Positions 27,232 through 35,514 of a stretch of DNA of 64,000 nucleotides are shown here, piece after piece. The first letter of the stretch is position 1. Each line of letters opens with the position of its first letter. Made by a program: the position numbers and the translations under genes. The notes beneath the pieces were generated by a model. That model did no database searches. It was not told the DNA's origin and saw nothing but the letters and a program-made list of their open reading frames with translations. This DNA comes from an uncultured Prevotellaceae bacterium (lineage in GTDB: Bacteria > Bacteroidota > Bacteroidia > Bacteroidales > Bacteroidaceae), in contig CAMJKP010000011.1 in the NCBI GenBank assembly GCA_946406435.1, forward strand, positions 1 through 64,000, written 5' to 3'.

Positions 27232-27247
27232 AAAATGTACATCGCTA

Positions 27248-27853
27248 ATGGAACAAGAAAATAACATATCAGTTTCATCGTCTTCTCCAGAAGGCGTAAC
27301 CGTAAAGCCAGCCTCTTCAATGGCGGTACTCTTTGCGACATTCTTCCGCATAGGACTCTTCACAATCGGCGGAGGATATGCCATGATTCCACTTATTGAG
27401 GCAGAGATAGTGAATAAGCGCAAATGGATTGGCAAGACGGAATTCCTTGACCTGATAGCAATTGCGCAATCATGCCCGGGAGTTTTCGCAATCAATATCT
27501 CAACATTCATCGGATACAAGAAACGCAAAACCGCAGGAGCCCTTTGCTGTGCCCTAGGAACTGCCTTGCCGTCATTTCTGATAATATTGCTGATTGCGAT
27601 GTTCTTCCATAATTTCCAGGATGTACCTTGGGTTGCAAGCGTCTTTGCAGGCATACGACCAGCCGTAGTAGCCCTTATAGCCGTACCTACTTGGAATATG
27701 GCAGTACGAGCAAAGATCACTTTCATCAATTGCTGGATACCTTTCATAACGGCAATACTCATCTGGGCATTAGGTGTTAATCCTATATATATAATCCTTG
27801 CTGCCGGTATCGGAGGTTTCCTTTACGGACAATTCATAAAGCCAACAGAATAA
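27248..27853 (+). CDS. Chromate transporter, first half
   Basis: A 201-residue CHR-family membrane protein with the signature FRIGLFTIGGGYAMIPLIEAE, the second motif AIAQSCPGVFAINISTFIGY and about five or six hydrophobic segments. Such half-size CHR proteins come as adjacent pairs that together act like full-length ChrA, exporting chromate or another oxyanion. ATG 27248 is preferred; an upstream ATG at 27224 overlaps the previous gene. Substrate in a gut anaerobe is uncertain. Confidence 0.88.
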   Translation: MEQENNISVSSSSPEGVTVKPASSMAVLFATFFRIGLFTIGGGYAMIPLIEAEIVNKRKWIGKTEFLDLIAIAQSCPGVFAINISTFIGYKKRKTAGALCCALGTALPSFLIILLIAMFFHNFQDVPWVASVFAGIRPAVVALIAVPTWNMAVRAKITFINCWIPFITAILIWALGVNPIYIILAAGIGGFLYGQFIKPTE

Positions 27854-27868
27854 CATTCTTTTTGAAAT

Positions 27869-28438
27869 ATGATATTCCTATCACTCTTCTATACATTCTT
27901 TCTGATAGGCCTTTTCGGATTTGGAGGAGGCTATGGAATGATTTCGCTGATTCAGGCTCAGGTGGTTTATGAGCACCATTGGATGACATCTGCGGAATTC
28001 ACCAATATAATAGCAATCTCACAGATTACCCCAGGCCCGATAGGCATCAACTCTGCCACATACTGCGGATACACAGCCGTTTACAACCTCACAGGCGACA
28101 CATTCCTTGCCATGCTCGGTTCATGCACAGCCACATTCGCGCTTATGCTTCCATGCTTTGTGCTGATGATTGTCATTAGCAAACTGTTCATGAAATATAT
28201 GAACACAAGCCTTGTACAGAGCATTTTCCTCGGATTGCGACCTGCCGTTGTAGGACTTCTTGCGGCCGCTACCCTACTCCTTGCCAACAAGGAGAATTTC
28301 TCAACTCCAGACAATCCGTGGCAGTTCTATATCTCAATATTCCTCTTTGCCGCTACATTCGTGGGAACAAAATGGGTTGGCATTAACCCGATAAGGATGA
28401 TAGTCTATGCAGCATTCGCAGGATTAGTGCTTTTATAG
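27869..28438 (+). CDS. Chromate transporter, second half
   Basis: A 189-residue CHR-family partner of the preceding gene, 15 bp downstream. It has FFLIGLFGFGGGYGMISLIQ near the N-terminus and AISQITPGPIGINSATYCGY as the second motif, the variant expected in the other half of the pair. Several membrane segments follow, ending at VLL. Confidence 0.88.
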   Translation: MIFLSLFYTFFLIGLFGFGGGYGMISLIQAQVVYEHHWMTSAEFTNIIAISQITPGPIGINSATYCGYTAVYNLTGDTFLAMLGSCTATFALMLPCFVLMIVISKLFMKYMNTSLVQSIFLGLRPAVVGLLAAATLLLANKENFSTPDNPWQFYISIFLFAATFVGTKWVGINPIRMIVYAAFAGLVLL

Positions 28439-28556
28439 GGCATTCTATCATGTGTACGCACACAAAAGATTGACATTAATCAAGTATTAGCACATTATGG
28501 CAAAAAAAGTTTGATTTTGTTTGCGCACACAAAAAAATAGCAGTAATTTTGCACTC

Positions 28557-28838
28557 GGAAATCAGAAACAAGTACAAGCTTATATCTGTTTCCTTAGCTT
28601 CTTATCGTTGAAAGGAAAAAGGACACGAGGTCCGGAAACATTCCTCAGACGATTTAAAAAGATTGTTTAGGTTAGTAGAATAATAGATTTAGGTTTTAGT
28701 TATTAGGTTAAAGATTGTTTGACTCTTGGATAGCATAAGAAGGACCGCGAGGTCGTTCTTTGGATTTAGAAAAGGATTTTAGTTAAACATATTTTTTTCA
28801 ACACCCCACCAGTCGTGAGACCAGTGGGGTGTTTTTTT
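28557..28838 (+). ncRNA. Candidate structured RNA with own promoter and terminator
   Basis: A near-ideal promoter (TTTG 28520-28523, 20 bp, TAATTTTG 28544-28551) and a strong terminator (28802-28838, CACCCCAC/GTGGGGTG plus seven T) bound about 280 nt with no usable open frame. Several hairpins are visible: GAAACA/TGTTTC near the 5' end, GGAC-ACGAG-GTCC at 28621-28633 nested inside GGAA/TTCC, and AAGAA-G-GACC-GCGA-GGTC-G-TTCTT at 28737-28760 with a GNRA tetraloop. The two GGAC(C)-GGTC hairpins share a core. I cannot assign a family; the promoter-terminator layout resembles that described for Bacteroidales-1/6S-type RNAs, but the fold I see is not clearly 6S. Confidence 0.6.
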
Positions 28839-28905
28839 GATGTCTTTTTTCCAGCATTTCTCCCTATATATTCCTCCCTTGATCTTCCTATGATCCTCCG
28901 TTGTA

Positions 28906-28969
28906 CCTCCGTACCAAAGTCGGTGCAAAGTCGGTGAGAGAGCGGAGGAACATCGAGTTTACTACGGAG
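28906..28969. repeat. Dispersed palindrome, copy 1 (degenerate)
   Basis: Begins CCTCCGTACCAAAGTCGGTG and ends CATCGAGTTTACTACGGAG. Related full copies are at 30110-30184 and 48662-48735. It is followed, like copy 2, by CCTAAGCACA and a palindromic AAACATTATGTTT. Confidence 0.7.
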
Positions 28970-29015
28970 AAACATAGGAGGATAAGCCTAAGCACAAAAA
29001 AAACATTATGTTTTC

Positions 29016-29047
29016 TTTGGCAAACTTGTTATTTATTTGTATTTTTG
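29016..29047 (+). promoter_or_regulatory. Promoter of the small secreted protein gene
   Basis: TTTG (29016-29019), 20 bp, TATTTTTG (29040-29047); the leader is about 15 nt and fixes ATG 29069 as the start. Confidence 0.6.
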
Positions 29048-29068
29048 CACCCACAAAGAGAATTACAA

Positions 29069-29485
29069 ATGAAAGTGCTATTATTTAGAATCTGTTTCCT
29101 GCTCATAATGTTGGGCGGTTTCTCTGACTCGGTCTATGAAGTCAGGGCAGACGATTCTTTTCATGGCAAAGGCAAAAACGAATTGAGATTCGAGACCGCC
29201 GACAACGCCTTTGCACGAATAATAGCAAAAAGGTCGCGCAACAACTCTCTTGCATCATTCACTCGTACTGAAGGACATCGAGTAGCCTGTTCACGTTCTG
29301 TCAAGCTGATTCCGACACATGGAGGTAAGCCTGGCAGTTCTCTCGGGATTTGGTCTTCAGACAATTCTTATAAACATTCAAAATTCAACGTCCAGCTTCT
29401 GAACCGCAAAAATAGCGGGCAGAGAGTCATGGGTGCGTCTCCTCGCCTTTATTATGTCATAGCGTTGAGACGCCTTCTTTGTTAA
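29069..29485 (+). CDS. Small secreted protein of unknown function
   Basis: A 138-residue protein with an N-terminal hydrophobic segment (LLFRICFLLIMLGGFSDSVY) consistent with a signal peptide. The remainder is basic and carries FHGKGKNELRFETADNAF, KLIPTHGGKPGSS and a C-terminal PRLYYVIALRRLLC that I think recurs in unannotated Bacteroidota proteins. No catalytic motif is evident. Start is chosen at ATG 29069 because the promoter places transcription start at about 29054; a longer frame from 28901 would run through the dispersed palindrome and is rejected. Confidence 0.6.
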   Translation: MKVLLFRICFLLIMLGGFSDSVYEVRADDSFHGKGKNELRFETADNAFARIIAKRSRNNSLASFTRTEGHRVACSRSVKLIPTHGGKPGSSLGIWSSDNSYKHSKFNVQLLNRKNSGQRVMGASPRLYYVIALRRLLC

Positions 29486-29497
29486 AGAAAAAAAAAG

Positions 29498-29574
29498 ATC
29501 CTCTAAATCTCCCTTAAAGGGAGACTTTTAGTGCTCCAACTCTCCCCCTTTAAGAGGGAAGCTCGGAAAGGGTC
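29498..29574. repeat. Intergenic palindrome copy
   Basis: CTCCCTTAAAGGGAGAC followed by CTCTCCCCCTTTAAGAGGG: the two-palindrome arrangement matches that inside the TonB receptor at 14194-14269. Confidence 0.65.
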
Positions 29575-29628
29575 GTGCATTTTATCACTTTCATTTATAA
29601 CAATTAACAAAGAAAGAAAAATTCAAAA

Positions 29629-30024
29629 ATGGCAAATATAAAGAATCTGCAGATGTGGAATGACATCTGCACAGATGTTCGTATCCAAATCAGCAAGTCG
29701 TTGTTTGGTTTGAAGACAACCGCAACATACAAACCGACAAACAGCATTATTAACGTTTCCACATTGGAATACTCTCCACAGGACGGAGAGCATTTGCGCA
29801 ACATCCTATCCGCTCCACGCGCTACGCTTTCCAGCACCATAGGCGAATACCGTCCAAAGCCGATAGCCTGCGGCAACTACATGCTTGAGGTCTGCCGTTC
29901 ACGCGACAACCAGTTCGTTTGTCTGTTACTCAGTCAGTATCAGGATTTGGAATATAAGCCCGTAACCGACACTCTCTTTTTCGAGGGTGACGAGGCCAAA
30001 ACTATCTGTCAACTTTTTCAATAA
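29629..30024 (+). CDS. Conserved-looking protein of unknown function (131 aa)
   Basis: A 131-residue soluble protein, MANIKNLQMWNDICTDVRIQ at its N-terminus, with no signal peptide or membrane segment. It has a compact alpha/beta composition and ends DEAKTICQLFQ, just before a good terminator. I do not recognise the family. Codon use and a clean terminator argue for a real gene. Neighbours give no functional clue. Confidence 0.7.
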   Translation: MANIKNLQMWNDICTDVRIQISKSLFGLKTTATYKPTNSIINVSTLEYSPQDGEHLRNILSAPRATLSSTIGEYRPKPIACGNYMLEVCRSRDNQFVCLLLSQYQDLEYKPVTDTLFFEGDEAKTICQLFQ

Positions 30025-30031
30025 CATCAAT

Positions 30032-30063
30032 AATGCCCACAGTCATTATGGCTGTGGGCATTT
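30032..30063 (+). terminator. Terminator of the 131-aa gene
   Basis: AATGCCCACAG pairs with CTGTGGGCATT over a 9-nt loop, followed by a short T-run. Confidence 0.75.
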
Positions 30064-30109
30064 CCAATATTATGTTGCTATTATTTCCCTCCCATGTAAT
30101 TCCCATATA

Positions 30110-30184
30110 CCTCCGAACCAAACTCGATGGAAGTCCGTTCCATAGCGAACAAAAAGCGGAGGTTCATCGAGTTTGGTTAGGAGG
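30110..30184. repeat. Dispersed palindrome, copy 2
   Basis: CCTCCGAACCAAACTCGATG at the left and its near-perfect inverse CATCGAGTTTGGTTAGGAGG at the right. The CCTAAGCACA plus AAACATCATGTTT tail follows at about 30198-30231. Confidence 0.85.
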
Positions 30185-30326
30185 AAAAGCGAAGGATGAA
30201 CCTAAGCACATATAAAAAAAACATCATGTTTTCTTTGACGGATTAAGTTTCCTTAATGGCATTTTCCCTCTAAAATTGATAAAGTATAAGGAAATTTCGC
30301 CTAATAGGAAAAATGCAAAAGAAATA

Positions 30327-30358
30327 TTTGGATGTGTCATAAAAAATATATAAATTTG
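30327..30358 (+). promoter_or_regulatory. Promoter of the DUF3078 gene
   Basis: TTTG (30327-30330), 20 bp, TAAATTTG (30351-30358). The leader is about 38 nt. Confidence 0.65.
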
Positions 30359-30402
30359 CAGCCGTTAATTGTGATATAAAAACAATAAATACCATACAAA
30401 AG

Positions 30403-31509
30403 ATGAAGAAAATAGTTTTTGTTGCTTGCATGATAGCCTCTACAATGACGGCTAATGCTCAGGAAGTTGACAAAGAAAAAGTTCAGACTCAGGCAGAGGC
30501 TGCTGCCGAAGCAAAGAAAGCCTTGAAAGAAGTGGACACTGGTGATAAGATTTGGAAGTTCTCTGGTGTTACGGGACTTAATGCTGCCGCTACAAGTCTA
30601 TCAAATTGGGCTGCCGGTGGCAACGACAACGTGAACGGCGTGATTTTCGGCCGTTTACGTCTGCTGTATCACAAGGACAAGATTGCGTGGGACAACAACC
30701 TTGACTTGGAGTATGGTATGTCATACATCGACCAGAAGGACGATAAGGTTCAAAAGTCAAGCGACCGTATAAAGTTCAACTCAAAAGTTGGTTACGAGTT
30801 CGCTCCAAAATGGTTTGCTGCGGCCCTTCTCGGCTTCAACACACAGTTCGCACTCGGTAGAAGCTACGAGGGCAAGAACGATGACAACCCTATCATCTCA
30901 AAGTTCTTTGCTCCTGCATATACAGATGTATCTATCGGTATAGACTGGAAACCAAACGACATTATCTCTGTCTATATGTCTCCTATCGCAGGTCGTTTCA
31001 CAACCGTATCTGTTAGCAAATCAATGAACAGAGAATATAAGGACCTCTATCCATTGGAAGATGGCGGTTTGGAACGCAACCTGAAAGAGAAGTATGCCGT
31101 TTGGAAATATGACGACAACGACAATAAGGACTTCAGCAGCAACACTCGTGCAGAGCTTGGTTTCTCGGTTAAAGCTGCGATGAACTATTCAATAAAGGAT
31201 TTGAAAGTCACTTCAACTCTCGGTCTTTACACCCCTTACGCAAGTGACAGAAAGAAGATTGACATCAACAAGGATGATCCTGAAAAGGCTCCTTTCTGGC
31301 GTTACAGGGACAACAACCGTTGTATAGGCAACTTCGATGTGGATTGGGATCTGGCTCTTTCATATCAGCTCTTCAAGTGTCTACAAATGACATTCTCAAC
31401 ATCTATGAAATACTACAATGGAGTAATGATTGCCGACAAAGACGGTAATGAGGCAGAGCGACTTCAGTTCAAGACCATCCTCGGTGTTGGTGTGGGATAT
31501 AACTTCTAA
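30403..31509 (+). CDS. DUF3078 outer-membrane barrel-like protein
   Basis: A 368-residue exported protein with signal peptide MKKIVFVACMIASTMTANAQ. Residues ~30-50 are a charged helix, then DUF3078 features: SLSNWAAGGNDNVNGVIFG, KDKIAWDNNLDLEYGMSYI, FNSKVGYEFAPKWFAAALLG, and a terminal strand FKTILGVGVGYNF ending in Phe as in outer-membrane barrels. The family is common in Bacteroidota; its role is unknown. It is monocistronic. Confidence 0.85.
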   Translation: MKKIVFVACMIASTMTANAQEVDKEKVQTQAEAAAEAKKALKEVDTGDKIWKFSGVTGLNAAATSLSNWAAGGNDNVNGVIFGRLRLLYHKDKIAWDNNLDLEYGMSYIDQKDDKVQKSSDRIKFNSKVGYEFAPKWFAAALLGFNTQFALGRSYEGKNDDNPIISKFFAPAYTDVSIGIDWKPNDIISVYMSPIAGRFTTVSVSKSMNREYKDLYPLEDGGLERNLKEKYAVWKYDDNDNKDFSSNTRAELGFSVKAAMNYSIKDLKVTSTLGLYTPYASDRKKIDINKDDPEKAPFWRYRDNNRCIGNFDVDWDLALSYQLFKCLQMTFSTSMKYYNGVMIADKDGNEAERLQFKTILGVGVGYNF

Positions 31510-31523
31510 AAAAAACACCTTTC

Positions 31524-31583
31524 AAACGCAAAGACGCAAAGGCACAGAGAGCCAGAACTTCGTGCCTTTGCGCCTTTGCGTTT
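31524..31583 (+). terminator. Long-stem hairpin after DUF3078
   Basis: 22-nt arms (31524-31545 and 31562-31583) pair with one mismatch; each arm contains the GCAAAG unit twice. No strong T-run follows, so it may act as an RNA stabiliser as well as a terminator. Confidence 0.65.
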
Positions 31584-31654
31584 GATTAGTGGCAAAAAAA
31601 AATCAATAATCGAAAGAAAATTGATGTTATTTTGAGAAAAAACTCAGAAAAAAT

Positions 31655-31685
31655 TTTGTCAATCAACAGAAAATGAGTACCTTTG
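31655..31685 (+). promoter_or_regulatory. Promoter of the infC-rpmI-rplT operon
   Basis: TTTG (31655-31658), 19 bp, TACCTTTG (31678-31685). Confidence 0.65.
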
Positions 31686-31756
31686 CATCCGCTTAGCGTT
31701 ATATAGGGCGAAGTGTGCCCGAAAAGAAGCAGGCAAAGAACATTTTAAACAGTCGA

Positions 31757-32476
31757 ATGAAACCAGACAAAAAACAAGCAAACAGCAAACAGCAGTACCG
31801 CATCAACGAGCAGATTCGTGTTCGTGAGGTACGTATCGTAGATGAGGACGGCTCTTCAGTAATGCCAACCCGTCAGGCTTTAGACATCGCACGTCAGAAA
31901 GGCGTTGACCTCGTAGAGATTTCACCAAACGCACAGCCACCTGTTTGCCGAATCATCGACTACTCAAAGTTCCTTTACCAGCAGAAGAAACGCGCTAAGG
32001 AGATGAAGCAGAAGCAGGTTAAGGTCGAGGTTAAGGAAATCCGTTTCGGACCTCAGACTGATGACCACGACTATCAGTTCAAGCTCAAGCATGCAAAGGA
32101 ATTCCTCGAGGAAGGCAACAAGGTTCGTGCCTATGTATTCTTCCGTGGACGTTCTATCCTCTTCAAGGAACAGGGTGAGGTTCTCCTTCTCCGTTTCGCT
32201 AACGACCTTGAGGAATACGGTAAGGTAGAGCAGCTTCCAAAGCTCGAAGGAAAGAAAATGTTCCTCTTCCTCGCTCCAAAGAAGGCTGCACAGGCAAAGA
32301 AGAGCCAGCAGAAGATGGACCGCGAGCGTCGTGAGGCAGAAGCCAAAGAGGCAAGCAAGCAACAGGTTGAGTTGAATGAAGCTGAGACAGAGGCACCAGC
32401 AAACGGAGGTCTCTTCGCTAATATAAAAGGTGGCGAGGAAGTTCTCAAGAAGCTTCAGGACTCTAACGAAGAATAA
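31757..32476 (+). CDS. infC: Translation initiation factor IF-3
   Basis: IF-3 binds the 30S subunit and checks the initiator tRNA-start codon pair. The protein has the IF-3 N-domain ([19 protein letters not shown]) and C-domain ([33 protein letters not shown]), then an unusually long charged C-terminal tail of ~50 residues rich in Ala, Glu, Lys, as is seen in some Bacteroidota. ATG 31757 gives 239 residues; an in-frame GTG at 31715 would add 14. infC in other bacteria uses atypical start codons for autoregulation, so the GTG cannot be excluded. It is first in an operon with rpmI and rplT. Confidence 0.96.
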   Translation: MKPDKKQANSKQQYRINEQIRVREVRIVDEDGSSVMPTRQALDIARQKGVDLVEISPNAQPPVCRIIDYSKFLYQQKKRAKEMKQKQVKVEVKEIRFGPQTDDHDYQFKLKHAKEFLEEGNKVRAYVFFRGRSILFKEQGEVLLLRFANDLEEYGKVEQLPKLEGKKMFLFLAPKKAAQAKKSQQKMDRERREAEAKEASKQQVELNEAETEAPANGGLFANIKGGEEVLKKLQDSNEE

Positions 32477-32552
32477 AGAAAAAGAGAGTGCGTAACGCCG
32501 GGTATATGCGTTGCCACCATTAATTAATAACAAATTAAACAAAACGAAAAAA

Positions 32553-32750
32553 ATGCCAAAAGTTAAGACAAACTCCGCTGCAAAGAAGCGTTTTTCTTTC
32601 ACCGGAACAGGTAAGATCAAGAGACGTCATGCGTTTCACAGCCACATTCTGACTAAGAAGACCAAGAAGCAGAAGAGAAACCTTCTCGGTTCTACTATCG
32701 TTGATGGTACTAATACAAAGCAGGTTCGTGACTTGCTGTGTCTCCGTTAA
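32553..32750 (+). CDS. rpmI: 50S ribosomal protein L35
   Basis: A 65-residue L35: [20 protein letters not shown] then [20 protein letters not shown]. The start is fixed by the conserved MPKVKTN; an in-frame upstream start would add 14 unrelated residues. It lies between infC and rplT in the conserved order. Confidence 0.97.
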   Translation: MPKVKTNSAAKKRFSFTGTGKIKRRHAFHSHILTKKTKKQKRNLLGSTIVDGTNTKQVRDLLCLR

Positions 32751-32787
32751 TCTTATTGTCGAACATTTTTGAAAAAGTTAAAAAATT

Positions 32788-33132
32788 ATGCCACGTTCAG
32801 TAAATCATGTTGCTTCTCGTGCTAAGAGAAAGAGAATTTTGAAGCTTACCAAGGGTTACTTTGGTGCCCGTAAGAATGTTTGGACAGTAGCCAAGAATAC
32901 TTGGGAAAAGGGTCTTACATACGCTTACCGCGATCGTAAGAACAAGAAGCGCACATTCCGTGCTCTCTGGATCCAGCGTATCAACGCTGCTGCTCGTCAG
33001 GAGGGTCTGAGCTACTCAGTTCTCATGGGTCTTCTTCACAAGGCTGGTATCGAGATCAACCGCAAGGTGCTTGCTGACCTCGCTGTCAACAACCCACAGG
33101 CTTTCACAGCCATCGTAAACAAGGTAAAGTAA
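32788..33132 (+). CDS. rplT: 50S ribosomal protein L20
   Basis: A 114-residue L20 with [20 protein letters not shown] at the N-terminus and [20 protein letters not shown] further on, of family length. L20 binds 23S rRNA early in 50S assembly and often represses its own operon. A terminator follows at 33164-33205. Confidence 0.97.
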   Translation: MPRSVNHVASRAKRKRILKLTKGYFGARKNVWTVAKNTWEKGLTYAYRDRKNKKRTFRALWIQRINAAARQEGLSYSVLMGLLHKAGIEINRKVLADLAVNNPQAFTAIVNKVK

Positions 33133-33163
33133 TCGAAAAAAGTATTTTTCACTACCATACCTT

Positions 33164-33205
33164 AACCGCAAGAGTCACAAAAATGCGACTTTTGCGGTTT
33201 TTTTA
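33164..33205 (+). terminator. Terminator of the infC operon
   Basis: AACCGCAAGAGTC pairs with GACTTTTGCGGTT, followed by a T-run. Confidence 0.85.
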
Positions 33206-33234
33206 TTACAAATTACAATATTTAAGAAAAAAAA

Positions 33235-33266
33235 CTTGCAATTCTCATAAAAAAAATATAAATTTG
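33235..33266 (+). promoter_or_regulatory. Promoter of the ECF sigma factor gene
   Basis: CTTG (33235-33238), 20 bp, TAAATTTG (33259-33266). The leader is about 85 nt and AT-rich. Confidence 0.55.
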
Positions 33267-33356
33267 CAGTCGATTGTACAACAAAATATTTTTAAACAAC
33301 AAATCAAATAGCCTATCGAGACAACATTTACTTACAAATTTTTAAACGATAAGAAA

Positions 33357-33953
33357 ATGAAGAATCTCAATACGATGACCAACGAAGAACTGGCCATCAG
33401 CTATATGGAAGGTAATAACCGCGCCTTCGATATGTTGCTTCAGCGCACACAAGATGCTCTGTTCACATATATCCTATTTGTTGTGCATGACAATGACACA
33501 GCCAACGATATTTTCCAAGAGACTTTTGTGAAGGCTATCATGTACCTTCAGAAAGGTCGATATACCCCTACAGGTAAGTTTAGTGCCTGGATGATGCGTA
33601 TCGCCCATAATGCAATTATGGACTGGTACAGACGTCAGAAGCAGTTCAATCTGATTGATGTGAATGAGGCTAATGACCTGTCAAACATCTCAAGCGATGA
33701 CCTTCTTGACACAAGCAAGGAGGCAGACTTCGTGAACAAGCAGGTGCTCTGCGACGTAAAGAAGCTCATGGAATTCCTTCCTGCAACACAGCGCGAGGTG
33801 GTTTTCATGCGCTACTATCAGGAAATGTCGTTCAAGGAGATTGCCGAGACAACAGGTGTAAGCATCAACACATCTCTCGGACGTATGCGCTATGCCCTTA
33901 TTAATATGCGTAAGCTCGCACGTCAGAACTCTATTGAATTAGAGATGGTATAA
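33357..33953 (+). CDS. ECF-type RNA polymerase sigma factor
   Basis: A 198-residue sigma-70 family protein of the ECF group. Region 2 reads HDNDTANDIFQETFVKAIMY and GKFSAWMMRIAHNAIMDWYR; region 4 reads MEFLPATQREVVFMRYYQEM then SFKEIAETTGVSINTSLGRM. No anti-sigma factor gene is adjacent, so it is a solitary ECF factor, possibly controlled by its own expression. Genes under its control cannot be told from the sequence. Confidence 0.93.
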   Translation: MKNLNTMTNEELAISYMEGNNRAFDMLLQRTQDALFTYILFVVHDNDTANDIFQETFVKAIMYLQKGRYTPTGKFSAWMMRIAHNAIMDWYRRQKQFNLIDVNEANDLSNISSDDLLDTSKEADFVNKQVLCDVKKLMEFLPATQREVVFMRYYQEMSFKEIAETTGVSINTSLGRMRYALINMRKLARQNSIELEMV

Positions 33954-33959
33954 GAACAA

Positions 33960-33981
33960 GTTAGGACAAGCTTGTCCTAAC
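33960..33981. repeat. 22-bp perfect palindrome
   Basis: Self-complementary across GTTAGGACAAG and CTTGTCCTAAC with no loop, seven bases after the sigma factor stop and just before the terminator. It could be a dimeric protein-binding site. Confidence 0.7.
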
Positions 33982-33987
33982 CATATA

Positions 33988-34030
33988 AAGCGCAAAGACC
34001 AAAGAGATTGTCTCTTTGGTCTTTGCGCTT
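33988..34030. terminator. Bidirectional terminator between the sigma factor gene and rpe
   Basis: Perfect 20-bp stem (33988-34007 with 34011-34030) and a 3-nt loop, with T-rich flanks on one side. It serves the convergent genes on both sides. Confidence 0.9.
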
Positions 34031-34055
34031 TTATCTTTTAATGATATTGATTACC

Positions 34056-34703
34056 TTACAAAGCCTTCAACGAACTGATTGTTGCTATCGGATCCTCAGA
34101 CTTAAAGACATAACTGCCAGCGACAAGAACATCTACCCCAGCCTCAACAAGCTGCGGACCAGTCTCGCCATTTACTCCACCATCAACCTCTATAAGAGCG
34201 TATGAACCTGTTCTATTGATAAGTTCACGAAGTCGCTTTACCTTGTCTATCGTATTCTTGATAAACTTCTGACCGCCAAATCCAGGATTCACACTCATAA
34301 GCAACACCATATCCACATCCTTGATTATATCCTCAAGAACGCAGACAGGAGTAGCAGGATTAAGGGTAACGCCAGCCTTCATACCAGCATCATGAATTTC
34401 CTGAACAGTACGGTGCAGATGAGGACAAGCCTCATAATGTACGTTCATCATCATAGCACCAAGCTTTGCGGTCTGCTCTATATAGTTCGCAGGAGAGTTT
34501 ATCATATAGTGAACGTCCAGTTTCTTCGTACAAGCCTTGGCAACAGCCTCCAGAACAGGGAAACCGAAAGAAATATTTGGCACGAAGGAACCATCCATCA
34601 CATCCAGATGAAGCCATTGAGCTTCACTTTCATTAATCATCTCAATCTCGCTATCAAGATGCAAGAAATCAGCAGCAAGGAGAGATGGAGAAACGATTGT
34701 CAT
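34056..34703 (-). CDS. rpe: Ribulose-phosphate 3-epimerase
   Basis: A 215-residue TIM-barrel epimerase interconverting ribulose 5-phosphate and xylulose 5-phosphate. Visible motifs: MTIVSPSLLAADFLHLDSEI, WLHLDVMDGSFVPNISFG, LLMSVNPGFGGQKFI and IEVDGGVNGETG. The His/Asp pair in HLDVMDG and the Asp in EVDGG are the metal and catalytic residues. Family length. Confidence 0.96.
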   Translation of the reverse strand: MTIVSPSLLAADFLHLDSEIEMINESEAQWLHLDVMDGSFVPNISFGFPVLEAVAKACTKKLDVHYMINSPANYIEQTAKLGAMMMNVHYEACPHLHRTVQEIHDAGMKAGVTLNPATPVCVLEDIIKDVDMVLLMSVNPGFGGQKFIKNTIDKVKRLRELINRTGSYALIEVDGGVNGETGPQLVEAGVDVLVAGSYVFKSEDPIATISSLKAL

Positions 34704-34754
34704 ATCTTAAAACTTACTTTTTCTGACCTTTTAGGAAGTTAATTACGGGCATAA

Positions 34755-34883
34755 TCAGTTAAGGCAGAACACCTGATATTGTCCACCTACCTTCATTACA
34801 CGGCATGAATATGCAATCTGCTTGATTATGCTGATTGTTTTCTCTGAAGGGGAAGAAGTTTCTAGAGTAAAGAAATGCTTCAT
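34755..34883 (-). CDS. Small protein (42 aa) between trxA and rpe
   Basis: An open frame encoding MKHFFTLETSSPSEKTISII, then KQIAYSCRVMKVGGQYQVFC and LN at the end. The pattern resembles short Bacteroidota proteins I recall with S-x-x-TI-x-x-I-x-QIA and a Cys near the C-terminus. It starts after the trxA terminator and ends 52 bp before rpe on the same strand, so it may be co-transcribed with rpe. No membrane segment. I found no clear promoter upstream. Confidence 0.55.
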   Translation of the reverse strand: MKHFFTLETSSPSEKTISIIKQIAYSCRVMKVGGQYQVFCLN

Positions 34884-34963
34884 AGGCACGGGAGTAAAAT
34901 TAAACTTTGAATTGATTTATAACACAATAATAACGCAACGGCATTCCCTTTTATTATGTATAA

Positions 34964-35003
34964 AACAAAAAAAAGTCTAAAGTCCGCTTACAGACCTTAG
35001 ACT
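34964..35003 (-). terminator. Terminator of trxA
   Basis: AGTCTAAGGTC and GACTTTAGACT pair on the minus strand (34974-35003), followed by eight T. Confidence 0.85.
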
Positions 35004-35035
35004 CTTTCAACCTTTTAGGCAGTTTGAATATGCCT

Positions 35036-35350
35036 TTAAAGCATAGCAGAGAACTTCTCATCAAGCTTTGCCTTATTTGCTGCACCAACGAGTTTGTCAA
35101 CAACCTCGCCTCCCTTGAAGAAGAGAATGGTTGGAACGTTACGAATGCCAAGATCAGCAACGAGATCCTCACATTCTTCAACATCACACTTACCGACAAC
35201 AATCTTACCAGCATATTCCTCAGCCAACTGACTGATAATCGGAGCAATCATTCTGCATGGTCCGCACCATGTCGCCCAGAAGTCAACGACCAAAGGCAGT
35301 TCACCATTCTTGAGTTCCTCGAAGTTCTCGTTTGTTATTTTAACTTCCAT
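35036..35350 (-). CDS. trxA: Thioredoxin
   Basis: A 104-residue cytoplasmic thioredoxin with the active site WATWCGPCRMIAPI and the cis-proline segment RNVPTILFFKGG. No signal peptide. It reduces protein disulfides using thioredoxin reductase. It is transcribed alone. Confidence 0.97.
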   Translation of the reverse strand: MEVKITNENFEELKNGELPLVVDFWATWCGPCRMIAPIISQLAEEYAGKIVVGKCDVEECEDLVADLGIRNVPTILFFKGGEVVDKLVGAANKAKLDEKFSAML

Positions 35351-35461
35351 AGTCTTTGTTTTTAATTATTCCTTAATATATATAACGACTACAAAGATAC
35401 GTTTTTTTCATGAACAATCAAAATAAATCACCGTATTTTCTTTATTTCAATAGAAATTCAT

Positions 35462-35469
35462 TATTTTTG
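35462..35469 (+). promoter_or_regulatory. -7 element before yraN
   Basis: TATTTTTG, predicting a start near 35476 and supporting ATG 35515 as the yraN start. The -33 element is not clear. Confidence 0.45.
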
Positions 35470-35514
35470 CATGTGATTTCTCCACGGAGAAACATCAAAG
35501 CGACAGAAGAGCCT

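Noticed and set aside
28901..29068. N-terminal extension of the secreted protein at 29069
   Set aside because: It would translate the dispersed palindrome and the promoter; the internal ATG gives a proper signal peptide.
33133..33356. Bacteroidales-1/6S-like RNA downstream of rplT, where such RNAs are often found
   Set aside because: Only a terminator, a promoter and an AT-rich leader are visible; no independent promoter-terminator unit fits between rplT and the sigma factor gene.
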